64,000 bases of DNA from CANKHA01 sp963750965 (GCA_963750965.1 CAVVSK010000017.1:1-64000); one strand, 5' to 3'. Counted from the first letter of the stretch, positions 28,379 to 38,560 are shown. Numbers and translations: made by a program. Notes: generated by a model from the sequence alone, not told the origin.

Positions 28379-28705
28379 ATGCCCAATACTGCCGCCGCCA
28401 AAGCCCGTCTAGAGGCACGCCTCGCCGAACTCGGAGGACGGCGGGATCGCATTGCACAGGATTTGGCCGAACCGCTTAATCGCAATTCCTCCGAAAAAGC
28501 GGTAGAGATGGAGGATGACGTTTCGCTCGAAGGGCAAGCTGCGCTCATAGCGCGTGAGATCGTTTCTGTGAAGAGAGCTTTGACGCGAATTGACAATGGC
28601 ACCTACGGGGAGTGTGTGCGATGCGGCGGCGAAATCGCGCCTAAGCGCCTTGAGGCTCGCCCGGAGGCGGCATTATGTATTGAATGCGCCAGCAAAGAAC
28701 AATAA
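28379..28705 (+). CDS. TraR/DksA family zinc-finger protein
   Basis: The 108-residue protein starts MPNTAAAKARLEARLAELGG (an ATG at 28364 is also in frame). A coiled-coil is followed by the C4 zinc finger CVRCGGEIAPKRLEARPEAA and then LCIEC. Family members bind the secondary channel of RNA polymerase and tune the response to (p)ppGpp and stress. It is shorter than true DksA (about 150 aa) and lacks a clear DxxDxA coiled-coil tip, so it resembles the RSxxG-type paralogues found with stress genes. TGGAGC precedes the chosen start. Island location beside an HWE kinase suggests a role in stress transcription. Confidence 0.85.
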   Translation: MPNTAAAKARLEARLAELGGRRDRIAQDLAEPLNRNSSEKAVEMEDDVSLEGQAALIAREIVSVKRALTRIDNGTYGECVRCGGEIAPKRLEARPEAALCIECASKEQ

Positions 28706-28975
28706 ACGATTTGCGCCTTCCGTTGAGAAGACGGTCCATGCTCTGTCCTGCGTAGTTCGGCGTGTCAATAAGAAGTGAGGCTGGACGAAATACCGGCAAC
28801 CAAATCATCAAACGAAGAACCAAAACCCAGTTGCGGATCAAAATTTCAATGCTGCCAACCGGCGTCGTGGACGCTCATCGAGTGATCCCTCCCAAACACG
28901 ATACGCGCTTAGGCAAGCTAGGGTTAAGCACGATCACGCAGTTCGGTAACGCCCTGGCGACGCGGTTGATCTTTT

Positions 28976-30679
28976 CTATTGAAGGTAAGCCTCGGTTGCA
29001 TAGCGGCGCATCATGCGCGTGCTGTTGAAATATGAGCCGATCTTGCTGATGGCCTGCTTCATCATCCAGATCCACCGCACCCTGTCATCGTAATAAAGTG
29101 GGAGTACAATCGTTTCGATCTTTCGGTAGAGATCCTCCGAATCACCTGCGGCAGACGCCTTTTCGCCGTTACCAATCGCCCAGCCAGTGACACCTTCAGT
29201 ATGTGCCTCCACCCACCAGCCATCGAGTACGCTTAAGTTCAACACTCCATTGAGCGCGGCCTTCATGCCGCTCGTGCCGGATGCTTCTAATGGAGGCAAG
29301 GGGGTGTTGAGCCAAACGTCGGCTCCAGCTACGAGGCTCGCTGCGATCCGCATGTCGTAATTGGGGAGGAAGGCCACAGGAATAGTGTTCGATAGCTGGC
29401 CTATGTGCTGGTTAATGTTTTGAATGAGAGCAATACCCTGCTCGTCACGCGGATGGGCCAACCCGGCGAAAACCAGCTGAAAGGGGCGCCGGCGCGCAAT
29501 AGCCGAAAGCCGTTCAATGTCGCTGAAGAGCAGAGCCGGCCGCTTGTATTCCGTCATCCGCCGAGCAAAGCCTAAAATCGGAATATCTACGCTAAGGTTG
29601 ATATCGCAGTGCGTTTTTACTAACACGGTGAGATCGCGCTTTGCATCCTGATGCGCGCTCCAGACCGAATTGTCAGGAAGCCGCTCTGCGCGGCGGAGCA
29701 CTTCCGGATCGTGCGCCCATTGCGGGAAGCTATCGTGAAAGAGGCGAGCGAAGCTCGCGTGCGTCCAGGTTGGAGCATGTACGCCATTGGTGATCGCTCG
29801 GACCTCATATCCGGGGAAAATACCGCTCGCCGTCTGAGCGTGGCGCTCCGAGACGCCATTTACATAGCCGCTCAGATTTAGCGCCAAGCGCGTCATATTA
29901 AGGTGATCTTCACCCGCGCGCCGCTTGAGCTCATCGAGCTCAATGTAATCGCCGAGCACGCGGGTTACTAACGGGTAGGAAAATTTGTCGAACGCTGCGT
30001 CGACCGGCGTGTGAGTCGTGAAGACGCACCGTTCGCGCACTTGCTCGTCGTCATAAAGCGATGCTCTCACACCTTTAGGCGGGCGGCGGGATTGGCGCAA
30101 TAAGTGCAGGGTCAGCAGCGCAGCATGCCCCTCGTTCAAGTGGTATTTAGAAATCCGGAAACCAAGAGCTTGCAGGATGAGTGCGCCGCCGATTCCGAGT
30201 ACAATTTCCTGTTTCAGACGATTGGCTTCATCACCGCCATAGAGATGATCGGTGATGCGCCGGTCCTGTGGCGAGTTCTGCTCGAGGTCGGTGTCGAGAA
30301 GCAGTACTGGAACACAATGGCCCAGCGGGCAGTTCAAGAGGTAAATCCAAGGCCTTATCCATACATCGCGGCCTTCGACCCGCACGGCGATCATGGCGGT
30401 CAGCGGTTGAGTCCAGTCTTCGGGCTGCCATGGGTTGGGATGTGTGAGTTGGCGGCCTTGTTTATCCAGTTTCTGATGCACGTACCCGGCGCGGCTTAGC
30501 AAAGTGACAAAGACGATCGGCAATCTCAGATCGGCACATGAACGAGCAGTGTCCCCAGCGAGTACACCCAAACCACCGCTGTATGTATGAATCTCCGGGC
30601 GCAACGCGATTTCCATGGAAAAATAAGCGATGCGGGTGCGTTGCAGGAACGGCTCAAGGGAGTTCGTCGAAAACGCCAT
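28976..30679 (-). CDS. alpha-glucan phosphorylase, short type
   Basis: This enzyme releases glucose-1-phosphate from glycogen-like glucans with phosphate, using pyridoxal phosphate. The 567-residue protein starts MAFSTNSLEPFLQRTRIAYF; the ATG at 30691 gives four more residues. Visible family text includes YFSMEIALRPEIHTYSGGLG, HLNEGHAAL, FTTHTPVDA, ITNGVHAPTW and the PLP-lysine block PLEASGTSGMKAALNGVLNL. This is the TIGR02094 type, shorter than E. coli GlgP. It would mobilise stored glucan when respiration is limited. No glycogen synthesis genes are nearby. An FNR-type box lies about 250 bases upstream. Confidence 0.9.
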   Translation of the reverse strand: MAFSTNSLEPFLQRTRIAYFSMEIALRPEIHTYSGGLGVLAGDTARSCADLRLPIVFVTLLSRAGYVHQKLDKQGRQLTHPNPWQPEDWTQPLTAMIAVRVEGRDVWIRPWIYLLNCPLGHCVPVLLLDTDLEQNSPQDRRITDHLYGGDEANRLKQEIVLGIGGALILQALGFRISKYHLNEGHAALLTLHLLRQSRRPPKGVRASLYDDEQVRERCVFTTHTPVDAAFDKFSYPLVTRVLGDYIELDELKRRAGEDHLNMTRLALNLSGYVNGVSERHAQTASGIFPGYEVRAITNGVHAPTWTHASFARLFHDSFPQWAHDPEVLRRAERLPDNSVWSAHQDAKRDLTVLVKTHCDINLSVDIPILGFARRMTEYKRPALLFSDIERLSAIARRRPFQLVFAGLAHPRDEQGIALIQNINQHIGQLSNTIPVAFLPNYDMRIAASLVAGADVWLNTPLPPLEASGTSGMKAALNGVLNLSVLDGWWVEAHTEGVTGWAIGNGEKASAAGDSEDLYRKIETIVLPLYYDDRVRWIWMMKQAISKIGSYFNSTRMMRRYATEAYLQ

Positions 30680-30930
30680 TACACCACCCACTGATTGACC
30701 TGTAGAACGGTTCGGGACCTTGAACCGTCACCAAGTCCTCTCTGAACGAGCCATTCTTCCGCTCTCCACCGGAGGCGTTCTTTGCGCCACGAACGACGAA
30801 GCTTTGGTCACAGCGGTCCTTCCTAGGCACGTTATTTCGGTTCCGTCATTTAAAAAAGCGGGCTGCTTATGGCCCCCAGGCCAACTGCCGCATGCCGGCG
30901 GCCATTTTGCTGCGCATTGAGTAATGCGGG

Positions 30931-30944
30931 TTGATGCAGATCAA
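30931..30944. promoter_or_regulatory. FNR/FixK-type box upstream of glucan phosphorylase
   Basis: TTGAT-GCAG-ATCAA is a perfect palindromic box. It lies in the 270-base gap before the phosphorylase, about 258 bases from its ATG, so a long leader or an unseen small gene would be needed. The nearest gene on the other side ends here, so glgP is the only target in view. Confidence 0.55.
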
Positions 30945-30951
30945 CCAGGCC

Positions 30952-32505
30952 TCATTGCGAGCCTGATTTGGCTATGGCAGCTTTCGACCGCCGCAAGGTT
31001 TCCTCAGGCGTGCCGGCGGCATCGATCCGCTTCCATTCGATCGAGCCAAGATCGTAGCTCTCCTGCGCTTGAACAATGCGTGCGTCGGCATCCGAAGAAT
31101 CGACGCCTCGCGTTCCGACTCGCGCAAGCCGGGTCTCTAGGCTGGCACCCAAAAACAATCCTTGGAAGCGAATGCCATGGTTTCGAGCAACATCTGCCAA
31201 GGATTTGCGCTCTGACGGTCGTGCAAAGACCGCATCGACAATGGCTGAGTGTCCCGCTGCAATGATGCGTGCGGCTTTGTGCCGGAGCGCGGCATAGATA
31301 CCCGCTGAGACCTCGATCGAATAGGCTTCCGGAGGCAGCCGGTCGGTTTCGCCGCATCCGAATAATGCTTTGCGTTCGATGTCGGAGCGCAACACGACGG
31401 CGCCTGGAATTGGCGGCAATTCGGGCGCCAGCGACTTTGCCAGCGCCGATTTTCCCGTCCCCGAGAGTCCCCCAATGGCAACCAGCAGCGGCGGGTGGGG
31501 CTTCACGAGTCGGCAGGCGAAGGCAAAATAGGAACGAGCGCTTTCCGCGGCAGACGGTCGTACAGACGCCTCGGCGAAATTGCCACGTGCTGCGGTTACC
31601 TTGGCCCGGATGGCTGCTCGTAACGAAAGGAATAGCGGAAGCGCGGCCAGACCATTCAGATCCTCAACGCGTCCTGTCGCGGCAAGGTATCGGTTCAGGA
31701 CGATATTGGCGTTCTGATGCTGACCGCGCACCACAAGGTCCATAAGGAGAAAGGCGAGGTCATAGAGCACATCACCGGCTGCAATTACCGGATCGAACTC
31801 GATCGCATCAAAAAGGACCGGCCGGTCACCAAGCATAACGATATTGCCCAAATGAAGATCGCCATGGCCGCGGCGGATGAGTCCGAGATGTCCACGAGCA
31901 ACGAACAAGGGGTGTAGGCGTTCGAGCGCCGCGCGGCATGCGGCGTGGAGCGCTGCCGTGTCCTCTGGCGGGAAGAGTTCGCTGGCTTCCCGTAGCTCCT
32001 TGTCATTCTGTTCGACGAAGAGCGCCATCGCGTCAATCCATGGCCCCGCCGGCACAATGGGAGCGGCTTCATGTGCGGTAGCTATGGCCTGCCCAAGCCT
32101 GCTCGCGAGGCTTCCATCGATCTCGCCGGAGTTCGCCAGACGATCGAGCGTACGGCGCTCGTTAAACCGCCGCATTTCCACCGCCCATTCGATCGCTTTG
32201 CCGCTTCCGTTGAGGGCAAGGCTCCCATTAGGCTCCTGCGTGATGGGGATTACCCGGAGGTATAGTTCCGGCGCGAATGCCTTGTTGACTTCAAGTTCGG
32301 CCTCGCAGGCGGCTTTGCGTTTATCCAAAGTGGTGAAATCAAGGAATGGAAAGCGGACCGCGCGCTTGATTTTGTAGGCAAGTTCTCCTGCAAGAAATAC
32401 TGAGGATATATGCGTATCGAATCTTTTCACCTCGCATCCGTTGTGCGTGGCTGGATCCCGAAGAAGTCCAAATACTTTCTCCTGGGATTCGATAATTTCC
32501 CTCAT
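30952..32505 (-). CDS. aminoglycoside-phosphotransferase-like and P-loop kinase fusion protein
   Basis: The 517-residue cytoplasmic protein has an APH-type domain (residues about 30-320, catalytic HGDLHLGNIV, metal site LFDAIEFDP). A C-terminal AAA_33-type kinase domain follows, with Walker A AIGGLSGTGKSALAKSLA. Such fusions are common in environmental proteobacteria. The substrate is unknown, and antibiotic resistance is not implied. The start MREIIESQEKVFGLLRD fits the family opening. A partial copy of the central region lies at 43499-43648. Its end lies 7 bases from the FNR-type box upstream of glgP. Confidence 0.85.
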   Translation of the reverse strand: MREIIESQEKVFGLLRDPATHNGCEVKRFDTHISSVFLAGELAYKIKRAVRFPFLDFTTLDKRKAACEAELEVNKAFAPELYLRVIPITQEPNGSLALNGSGKAIEWAVEMRRFNERRTLDRLANSGEIDGSLASRLGQAIATAHEAAPIVPAGPWIDAMALFVEQNDKELREASELFPPEDTAALHAACRAALERLHPLFVARGHLGLIRRGHGDLHLGNIVMLGDRPVLFDAIEFDPVIAAGDVLYDLAFLLMDLVVRGQHQNANIVLNRYLAATGRVEDLNGLAALPLFLSLRAAIRAKVTAARGNFAEASVRPSAAESARSYFAFACRLVKPHPPLLVAIGGLSGTGKSALAKSLAPELPPIPGAVVLRSDIERKALFGCGETDRLPPEAYSIEVSAGIYAALRHKAARIIAAGHSAIVDAVFARPSERKSLADVARNHGIRFQGLFLGASLETRLARVGTRGVDSSDADARIVQAQESYDLGSIEWKRIDAAGTPEETLRRSKAAIAKSGSQ

Positions 32506-32664
32506 TGGCTGATCTGCGCGCTGCCTGCAATGCCCCCCGGCCGTGAACGGCTAGATCATAACAGCACAATGATTGGCTGACCTGCTCAACAGAGCCGAGC
32601 GTATGACGGGGTCCATTCTGGAATGCAAGAGCTATAGACGCCATAGTTAAAATATGACGTCTGA

Positions 32665-35280
32665 ATGCCAGCCGAGGCGCAGCCTTCCGATACTCCTGAA
32701 AGGTCTGAAATGCCGAATGAGGTTGCAGCGCCAGATCCGTTTCGTGGCCTGAGCGAAGCAGACGCTTACCGCCGGCTGAAGACAGAGGGGTATAATGAAC
32801 TGCCCCGGCCGGCGCGGCGCACCCCCCTACGCATCGCTGTCGAGGTTTTGCGCGAGCCCATGCTGGCGCTACTGATCGGCGGTGGTGCCATCTACCTGGC
32901 ATTGGGGGATCTGAAGGAAGCAACCATCCTGCTCGCATTCGCAACGATGTCAGTCATGATCACCGTTGTGCAGGAGACGCGCACTGAGCGCGTTCTAGAG
33001 GCGCTTCGCGACCTTACCAGCCCGCGCGCGCTCGTCATTCGGGAAGGTCAGCGCAGACGCATCCCCGGGCGGGAGGTAGTACGTGGCGATTTCGTCGTGC
33101 TTTCCGAAGGGGACCGGGTTCCGGCGGATGCAGTGCTCGTTCAAAGTCAAGACTTGCAAACCGACGAGTCGCTGCTGACGGGAGAGTCCATACCCGTGCG
33201 TAAGATCGCTCGCAGCGAAGACTCTCCATCGAAAATACCCAGACCGGGTGGCGACGATCTTCCGTATGTGTTTTCAGGTTCATTGGTCGTGCGCGGGGGT
33301 GGCGTCGGTCATGTGGTGGCGGTTGGCGCGCAAAGCGAAATTGGCAAGATTGGCCAAACCCTGAGCACGCTCGATACCGAGCCGCCACGGCTCCAGGCAC
33401 AAACTCGCCTTCTCGTGCGTTGGTTCGCCACAATCGGAATATCCGTCAGCGTCCTCGCGGTCGTGCTCTACGGGACATTGCGCGGTGGCTGGCTCGATGC
33501 GGTCCTCGCCGGCATTGCACTTGGCATGTCCATGCTGCCCGAAGAGTTTCCGGTCGTACTCACCGTTTTTATGGCAATGGGCGCTTGGCGGATCTCGCAG
33601 GCGCGCGTGCTGACACGGCGCGCCGCAGCAATCGAAACGCTGGGCTCAGCCACGATCCTTTGTACCGATAAGACCGGCACGCTTACGCAAAACCGCATGT
33701 CCATTGTCGAATTACGACTTAAGAGCGGTAAATTCTTCCGGCCCGGCGAAGCGAACACTGACGAAATGCCGGACGAGTTCGCTGTTCTGGCCGAGTTTGG
33801 GATTCTGGCGAGTGCGCCAGACCCGTTTGATCCCATGGAGAAAGCATTCCATGATCTCGGCCGCGACCGACTGGCCCATGTGAGGCATCTTCACGGACCT
33901 GAGTGGAAGTTGGTACGGACTTATGGGCTTCGCAGCGATCTGCTGGCTATGTCGCAGGCATGGGATCGAGGCGATTGCACCGATCGCTTCATTGTTGCAA
34001 CGAAGGGTGCACCTGAGGCCATCGCCGAGCTTTGCCGTCTTGGCGACGCGGATATGGCTGCGCTGACGCAGTCAGTGGATGCAATGGCCGTCGAGGGCAT
34101 GAGAGTTTTGGGCGTTGCCCAAGCCAACTTTAAAGGGCAGACATGGCCAAGCTCGCAACGCGATTTCCGGTTCGATCTAGTCGGCCTTGTCGGCCTCGCT
34201 GACCCACTGCGGACTAGTGTTCGCGATGCCATGAGCGAGTGTCGCTCTGCGGGAATTAAAGTGGTCATGATCACTGGCGATTACCCCGCCACCGCCAGGG
34301 CTATTGCTTGCCAAGCAGGACTCGCCGCGGAACACCTGCTGACAGGCGAGGCGCTTGAGCCGATGACCGATGCAGAGCTTGCGCGGCGGGTACGCACTAC
34401 CACTGTGTTCGCGAGGATTATGCCAGAGCAGAAGCTGCGTATCGTAACGGCGCTCAAGGCAAACGGCGAGATAGTGGCTATGACTGGGGACGGCGTCAAC
34501 GATGCGCCGTCATTGAAGGCAGCACACATTGGCATCGCGATGGGCGGACGCGGAACAGACGTGGCGCGTGAGGCATCCTCGATCGTACTACTCGACGATG
34601 ATTTTGGTTCAATCGTAAAATCGGTCCGGCTCGGCCGCCGTATTTACGACAACCTGCGCAAAGCCATGGGCTTCATCTTCGCCGTTCATGTACCGATCGC
34701 AGGACTGGCATTGCTGCCGCTGCTGTTTGGCCTGCCGATTATGCTTGGGCCGGTGCACATTGCGTTTTTGGAGATGGTGATTGATCCGGTGTGTTCGCTC
34801 GTCTTTGAGGCCGAGACGGAGGAGGAGGATGTGATGCGCCGACCACCGCGCGCTCCTGATGAATCCTTGTTCTCCGGCCATCTAATAGGGTGGAGTTTTT
34901 TGCAGGGCGCCCTTGCGTTAGTGCTCGTTGCAGCAATCTTCATCATGGCTCTAGAACGCGGAATGCCAGAAACGGAAGTGAGGGCGTTGGTATTCTTTTC
35001 TCTGGTGCTAACAATTCTCAGTTTGATCTTCGTCAACCGTTCTTTCAGCGCATCATTGGTAACTGCGCTCCGCCGGCCGAATGCGGCGCTCGCATGGGTT
35101 CTAATTGTGGTCGTCTTGCTGCTAGCTCTTACGCTTCTTTGGCCCGTGGCGCGCGATCTGCTCCGTTTTGGCCCTCTCCATATCGACGATCTCACATTAA
35201 CTCTCAGTGCGGGCGTCACTATGTTGATTCTTCTGGAGATCTTGAAGCCTTTATTGGGGCCGCTTCCAAGTCGGAAATGA
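32665..35280 (+). CDS. cation-translocating P-type ATPase (P2-like)
   Basis: The 871-residue inner-membrane pump starts MPAEAQPSDTPERSE; ATG 32710, before MPNEVAAPDPF, is an alternative. It has the N-terminal cation_ATPase_N region (FRGLSEADAYRRLKTEGYNE), the actuator loop TDESLLTGESIPV, M4 motif SMLPEEFPVVLT, the phosphorylation site Asp335 in CTDKTGTLTQN, the hinge MTGDGVNDAPSLKAAHIGIA and C-terminal helices. PEEFP in M4 is typical of bacterial Ca2+/Mn2+-like P2 pumps, but the ion cannot be fixed. It faces away from the phosphotransferase gene with 159 bases between. No FNR-type box is seen in that gap. Confidence 0.92.
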   Translation: MPAEAQPSDTPERSEMPNEVAAPDPFRGLSEADAYRRLKTEGYNELPRPARRTPLRIAVEVLREPMLALLIGGGAIYLALGDLKEATILLAFATMSVMITVVQETRTERVLEALRDLTSPRALVIREGQRRRIPGREVVRGDFVVLSEGDRVPADAVLVQSQDLQTDESLLTGESIPVRKIARSEDSPSKIPRPGGDDLPYVFSGSLVVRGGGVGHVVAVGAQSEIGKIGQTLSTLDTEPPRLQAQTRLLVRWFATIGISVSVLAVVLYGTLRGGWLDAVLAGIALGMSMLPEEFPVVLTVFMAMGAWRISQARVLTRRAAAIETLGSATILCTDKTGTLTQNRMSIVELRLKSGKFFRPGEANTDEMPDEFAVLAEFGILASAPDPFDPMEKAFHDLGRDRLAHVRHLHGPEWKLVRTYGLRSDLLAMSQAWDRGDCTDRFIVATKGAPEAIAELCRLGDADMAALTQSVDAMAVEGMRVLGVAQANFKGQTWPSSQRDFRFDLVGLVGLADPLRTSVRDAMSECRSAGIKVVMITGDYPATARAIACQAGLAAEHLLTGEALEPMTDAELARRVRTTTVFARIMPEQKLRIVTALKANGEIVAMTGDGVNDAPSLKAAHIGIAMGGRGTDVAREASSIVLLDDDFGSIVKSVRLGRRIYDNLRKAMGFIFAVHVPIAGLALLPLLFGLPIMLGPVHIAFLEMVIDPVCSLVFEAETEEEDVMRRPPRAPDESLFSGHLIGWSFLQGALALVLVAAIFIMALERGMPETEVRALVFFSLVLTILSLIFVNRSFSASLVTALRRPNAALAWVLIVVVLLLALTLLWPVARDLLRFGPLHIDDLTLTLSAGVTMLILLEILKPLLGPLPSRK

Positions 35281-35787
35281 GTCCATTACAGAACGCTGAT
35301 AACTCTCCCGGGAAGCATACTAAAATGTACTCATGGGCGGTTGGCTCTTTCGTTTTAGATCGACAGCGGAGCGCCGGGGCGGCAGGAGCGAGCGCATTGG
35401 TTTGCCCTGCGGCCTCCAGGCGTTAACGCCATACCCATAGAAGAAGCTCTGCGCGAGCCCAAACGTGTCGATCTGGACGGCGACGTAGTTCGCACCGCAA
35501 GAGCAATAGGGATCTCGTTTGGCGATTGACAACGTCACAGAAGATACCCCGTCGCCAGAGCATCCGAAGTCCAATTAACGTGTTTGCCGCGGAAGTCGGT
35601 GTGTAAGGGATAAACGCAACCAGTTACATGCGCACCAAGCGCCTTGCCATCGAGATCGCATAATCTCCGCCAGCTTGCGTGGACGAACCTGTGGCGAGCG
35701 CCGCAAGAATACTGTTAAACGCCCCCGCCGAACCTCCTGTCTCAATTAGCTTTATCAAAAATATAGGTTCGCACGCTGACGACCAGG
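35281..35787. other. Gene-poor stretch before the GroEL gene
   Basis: About 500 bases hold short frames only (one reads MGGWLFRFRSTAERRGGRSE from 35333). No supported gene, tRNA or terminator is present. The promoter region of the GroEL gene begins at its right end. Confidence 0.4.
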
Positions 35788-35801
35788 TTGATGTACATCA
35801 A
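35788..35801. promoter_or_regulatory. FNR/FixK-type box upstream of the GroEL gene
   Basis: TTGAT-GTAC-ATCAA is a perfect palindrome. Its centre is 65 bases before the GroEL ATG, the spacing expected for a class II activator site at about -41.5. Confidence 0.75.
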
Positions 35802-35859
35802 TAAACAAATGATGCTGCGGACTATAAAGGGAGGTCTACCGAAACCGGAGTGCGTGGCT

Positions 35860-37482
35860 ATGGCTCATAAGCAGATTCTGTTCCGCTCTGCCGCTCGCGA
35901 GAAGATCTTGCGCGGCGCCACGCAGTTAGCCGACGCCGTGAGGGTGACCTTGGGTCCCCGCTCCAAGGCTGTGCTGATTGAGAAAAAATGGGGCGCGCCG
36001 ATCGTTTGCAATGATGGTGTCACTATCGCCAAAGAGGTAGATTTGCAGGACGCTGAGGAGAACCTTGGCGCTCGTATGCTTCGCCAAGCGGCGGAGAAGA
36101 CTGGCGATATGGTGGGCGACGGAACCAGCACCGCGACGATTCTAGCTCACGCAATGTTTGCCGACGGACTGAGGAACGTGGTTGCGGGCGCGAGCGCGAT
36201 CGACATCAAACGCGGCCTTGACCGGGGGGCCAAGCGTGCGATCGAGACGCTGCGCGCTTTATCGCGGCCGGTCGCGACCCGCAAGGAGAAGGCACAGGTT
36301 GCGTCTATTTCGGCTCATAACGATGAGGCAATCGGCGAACTCGTTGCCGAGGCCATGGAGAAAGTTGGCGGCGAAGGCGTGATCACGGTTGAGGAATCAA
36401 AGACCACCGAAACCGCTCTGGAGGTAGTGGAGGGCATGCAATTCGATCGCGGGTTTGTCTCGCCCTACTTTGTAAACAATCCCGAAAAAATGGAAGCGGT
36501 ACTTGAAGATACGCTGGTACTCTTGTCGGATAAGAAAATAGGGGTGCTGAAGGATTTCATTACGTTACTTGAGCAGGTCGCGAAATCTGGCCAGCCGTTG
36601 CTGGTTGTGGGCGAGGATGTTGAGGGCGAGGCTCTCGCGACGCTAATTCTTAATCAGATCCGGGGGACCTTGAAGAATTGCGCCGTCAAGGCGCCAGGCT
36701 TTGGCGATCGTCGCAAGGCAATGCTGCAAGACATGGCGATATTGACGGGCGGGCAAGTCATCTCGGAGGACCTCGGACTAAAACTTGAGAACGTGGGTCT
36801 TCCGCAATTGGGCCGGGCTAAGCGTATCGTCGTCGACAAGGATAATACCACGATTATCGGAGGAGCTGGTGATCGAAAACAGATCGATAGCCGCATACAG
36901 CAGATCCGTCTTGAGATCGAGAATACGACCAGCGACTACGACCGCGAAAAGCTGCAGGAGCGTTTGGCAAAGCTTGCAGGGGGCGTCGCCGTGATCCGCG
37001 TAGGCGCGCCGTCCGAAGCGGAAATGAAATCGAAGAAAGAGGCTCTCGACGACGCGATTAATGCCACCAAGGCTGCTGTGGCAGAAGGTATCGTGCCAGG
37101 CGGCGGCTTGGCACTGTTACGCTGCGTAAAGGCAGTTGAAGCGGAAGAGGCCAAATGCGAGGGGGATGAGCGGACGGGGGTTCAAATCCTAAAGCGAGCG
37201 CTTGAGTCTCCAGCTCGACAGATCGCGGAAAATTCCGCCATTGACGGGGGAGTGGTTGTCGATCGCATGCTGAAAGGACAGGGAAGTTTCGGCTTTGATG
37301 CTGCTCGGAAGGAATATGTGGACCTGGTGGAGGCGGGTATTATAGATCCGACCAAAGTGGTTCGTATTGCACTGGAAAATGCGGTGTCTGTCGCAAGCGT
37401 GCTCCTCCTGACGGAGGCCACGATGACAGAGATTCCGGAGGAAAAAAAAGAAGGTATGTCAGCGTCCGAGATGACAATGTAA
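35860..37482 (+). CDS. groEL: chaperonin GroEL, divergent stand-alone paralogue
   Basis: The 540-residue protein starts MAHKQILFRSAAREKILRGA; upstream in-frame ATGs lie inside the FNR-type box region and are rejected. It has the ATP-binding block VGDGTSTATILAHAM and the C-terminal equatorial LLTEATMTEIPEEKK. It departs from housekeeping GroEL in the N-terminus (HKQILFRSAAR rather than AKDVKF) and ends MSASEMTM, without the usual GGM-repeat tail. No groES lies beside it, so it would rely on a GroES encoded elsewhere. The downstream channel gene starts 22 bases after the stop, so the two form an operon. The box upstream points to induction at low oxygen. Confidence 0.95.
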   Translation: MAHKQILFRSAAREKILRGATQLADAVRVTLGPRSKAVLIEKKWGAPIVCNDGVTIAKEVDLQDAEENLGARMLRQAAEKTGDMVGDGTSTATILAHAMFADGLRNVVAGASAIDIKRGLDRGAKRAIETLRALSRPVATRKEKAQVASISAHNDEAIGELVAEAMEKVGGEGVITVEESKTTETALEVVEGMQFDRGFVSPYFVNNPEKMEAVLEDTLVLLSDKKIGVLKDFITLLEQVAKSGQPLLVVGEDVEGEALATLILNQIRGTLKNCAVKAPGFGDRRKAMLQDMAILTGGQVISEDLGLKLENVGLPQLGRAKRIVVDKDNTTIIGGAGDRKQIDSRIQQIRLEIENTTSDYDREKLQERLAKLAGGVAVIRVGAPSEAEMKSKKEALDDAINATKAAVAEGIVPGGGLALLRCVKAVEAEEAKCEGDERTGVQILKRALESPARQIAENSAIDGGVVVDRMLKGQGSFGFDAARKEYVDLVEAGIIDPTKVVRIALENAVSVASVLLLTEATMTEIPEEKKEGMSASEMTM

Positions 37483-37504
37483 GTCCGCCACGTTTCAAGC
37501 TCGA

Positions 37505-38383
37505 ATGAAAGAAACTCCAAACAGCCCGGAACCACGCGGCATTGATGCGCTCCTCCCAGTCGAGGTAGCACGCAAGGCCGAAGCCATTGGGGCCAACAAG
37601 GCTCTGCTGGATTTTACAAGCCTTTTGGTATTAGCAATTCTGGGCGGAGCTTTCATTGCTCTTGGCGCAATGTTCGCAACGACGGTGCTTGCCGGCGCAG
37701 AGGACATGCTTCCGTTCGGGTTCAGCCGTCTCATTGCCGGCCTCGTGTTCAGTCTTGGTTTGATACTTGTCATTGTGGGAGGCGCCGAGCTCTTCACTGG
37801 CAATATGCTGATGGTGATGGCGCTGGCCGCTAAGAAAATCACCACCGGCCAGATACTTCGGGCCTGGTCTATTGTTTACGTCGGCAATTTTATCGGAGCG
37901 CTGGGCACTGCGTTCCTTGTTTTGCTTTCCGGGCAATATCTTGCAGGCGACGGTTTGGTCGCGCGCGTTGCCCTATCTTTGGCCGATGCAAAGGTCGCTC
38001 TTCCTTTCGACCGAGCATTGTTCCTCGGCGTTCTCTGCAACGTGCTGGTGTGCCTGGCGGTATGGTTGTCGATCGGGGCGCGAAGCAGCGGGGACAAGGT
38101 GCTCGTGATCCTGTTTCCAATATCTGCCTTTGTAGCCGCAGGTTTCGAGCATTCGGTAGCCAATATGTATCTCGTTCCCCTTGGGCTTTTCATTAAGGCC
38201 TGGGCTCCCGACTCGCTCTGGATTGAACTTGCGATGCGGCCCGGCGATCTCGCGGGACTCACCTGGTTCGGATTTCTGTCGAATTTGCTTTCTGTCACTG
38301 TCGGCAACATGATTGGTGGCGGCTTACTGGTCGGCGCCGTGTACTGGTTCGCCTATCTGCGATCCGGCAAATCGGAGAGATAA
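37505..38383 (+). CDS. formate/nitrite transporter family channel
   Basis: The 292-residue inner-membrane protein starts MKETPNSPEPRGIDALLP. It has six helices and the FNT signature text GGAFIALGAMFAT, GGAELFTGN and SVANMYLVPLGL (the Asn-His-type filter region appears as FEHSVANMY). Channels of this family pass formate, nitrite, lactate or hydrosulfide. With GroEL under an FNR-type box, a fermentation or nitrite-related role at low oxygen is the natural reading, but no pyruvate-formate lyase is in view. Confidence 0.9.
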   Translation: MKETPNSPEPRGIDALLPVEVARKAEAIGANKALLDFTSLLVLAILGGAFIALGAMFATTVLAGAEDMLPFGFSRLIAGLVFSLGLILVIVGGAELFTGNMLMVMALAAKKITTGQILRAWSIVYVGNFIGALGTAFLVLLSGQYLAGDGLVARVALSLADAKVALPFDRALFLGVLCNVLVCLAVWLSIGARSSGDKVLVILFPISAFVAAGFEHSVANMYLVPLGLFIKAWAPDSLWIELAMRPGDLAGLTWFGFLSNLLSVTVGNMIGGGLLVGAVYWFAYLRSGKSER

Positions 38384-38560
38384 GTCGCGAGATCCGCCTG
38401 GCCGCTTGAAGGCTTCGGAATGCCGGGTTGCCCGAAGAGGGTGTGCTTCCTGCTTCTGTAGCTAATGTGGGAAAAAATCTCTGGCCGCGAATTTCGGGTA
38501 AATCGCCCAGATTTCTCCCGAAGTATCAAAGCGCTTTTTTGAATTGGTCATTCAGCGGTC

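Noticed and set aside
30952..32505. Aminoglycoside resistance gene
   Set aside because: The phosphotransferase-like domain is fused to a P-loop kinase and belongs to a broad environmental family; resistance is not implied.
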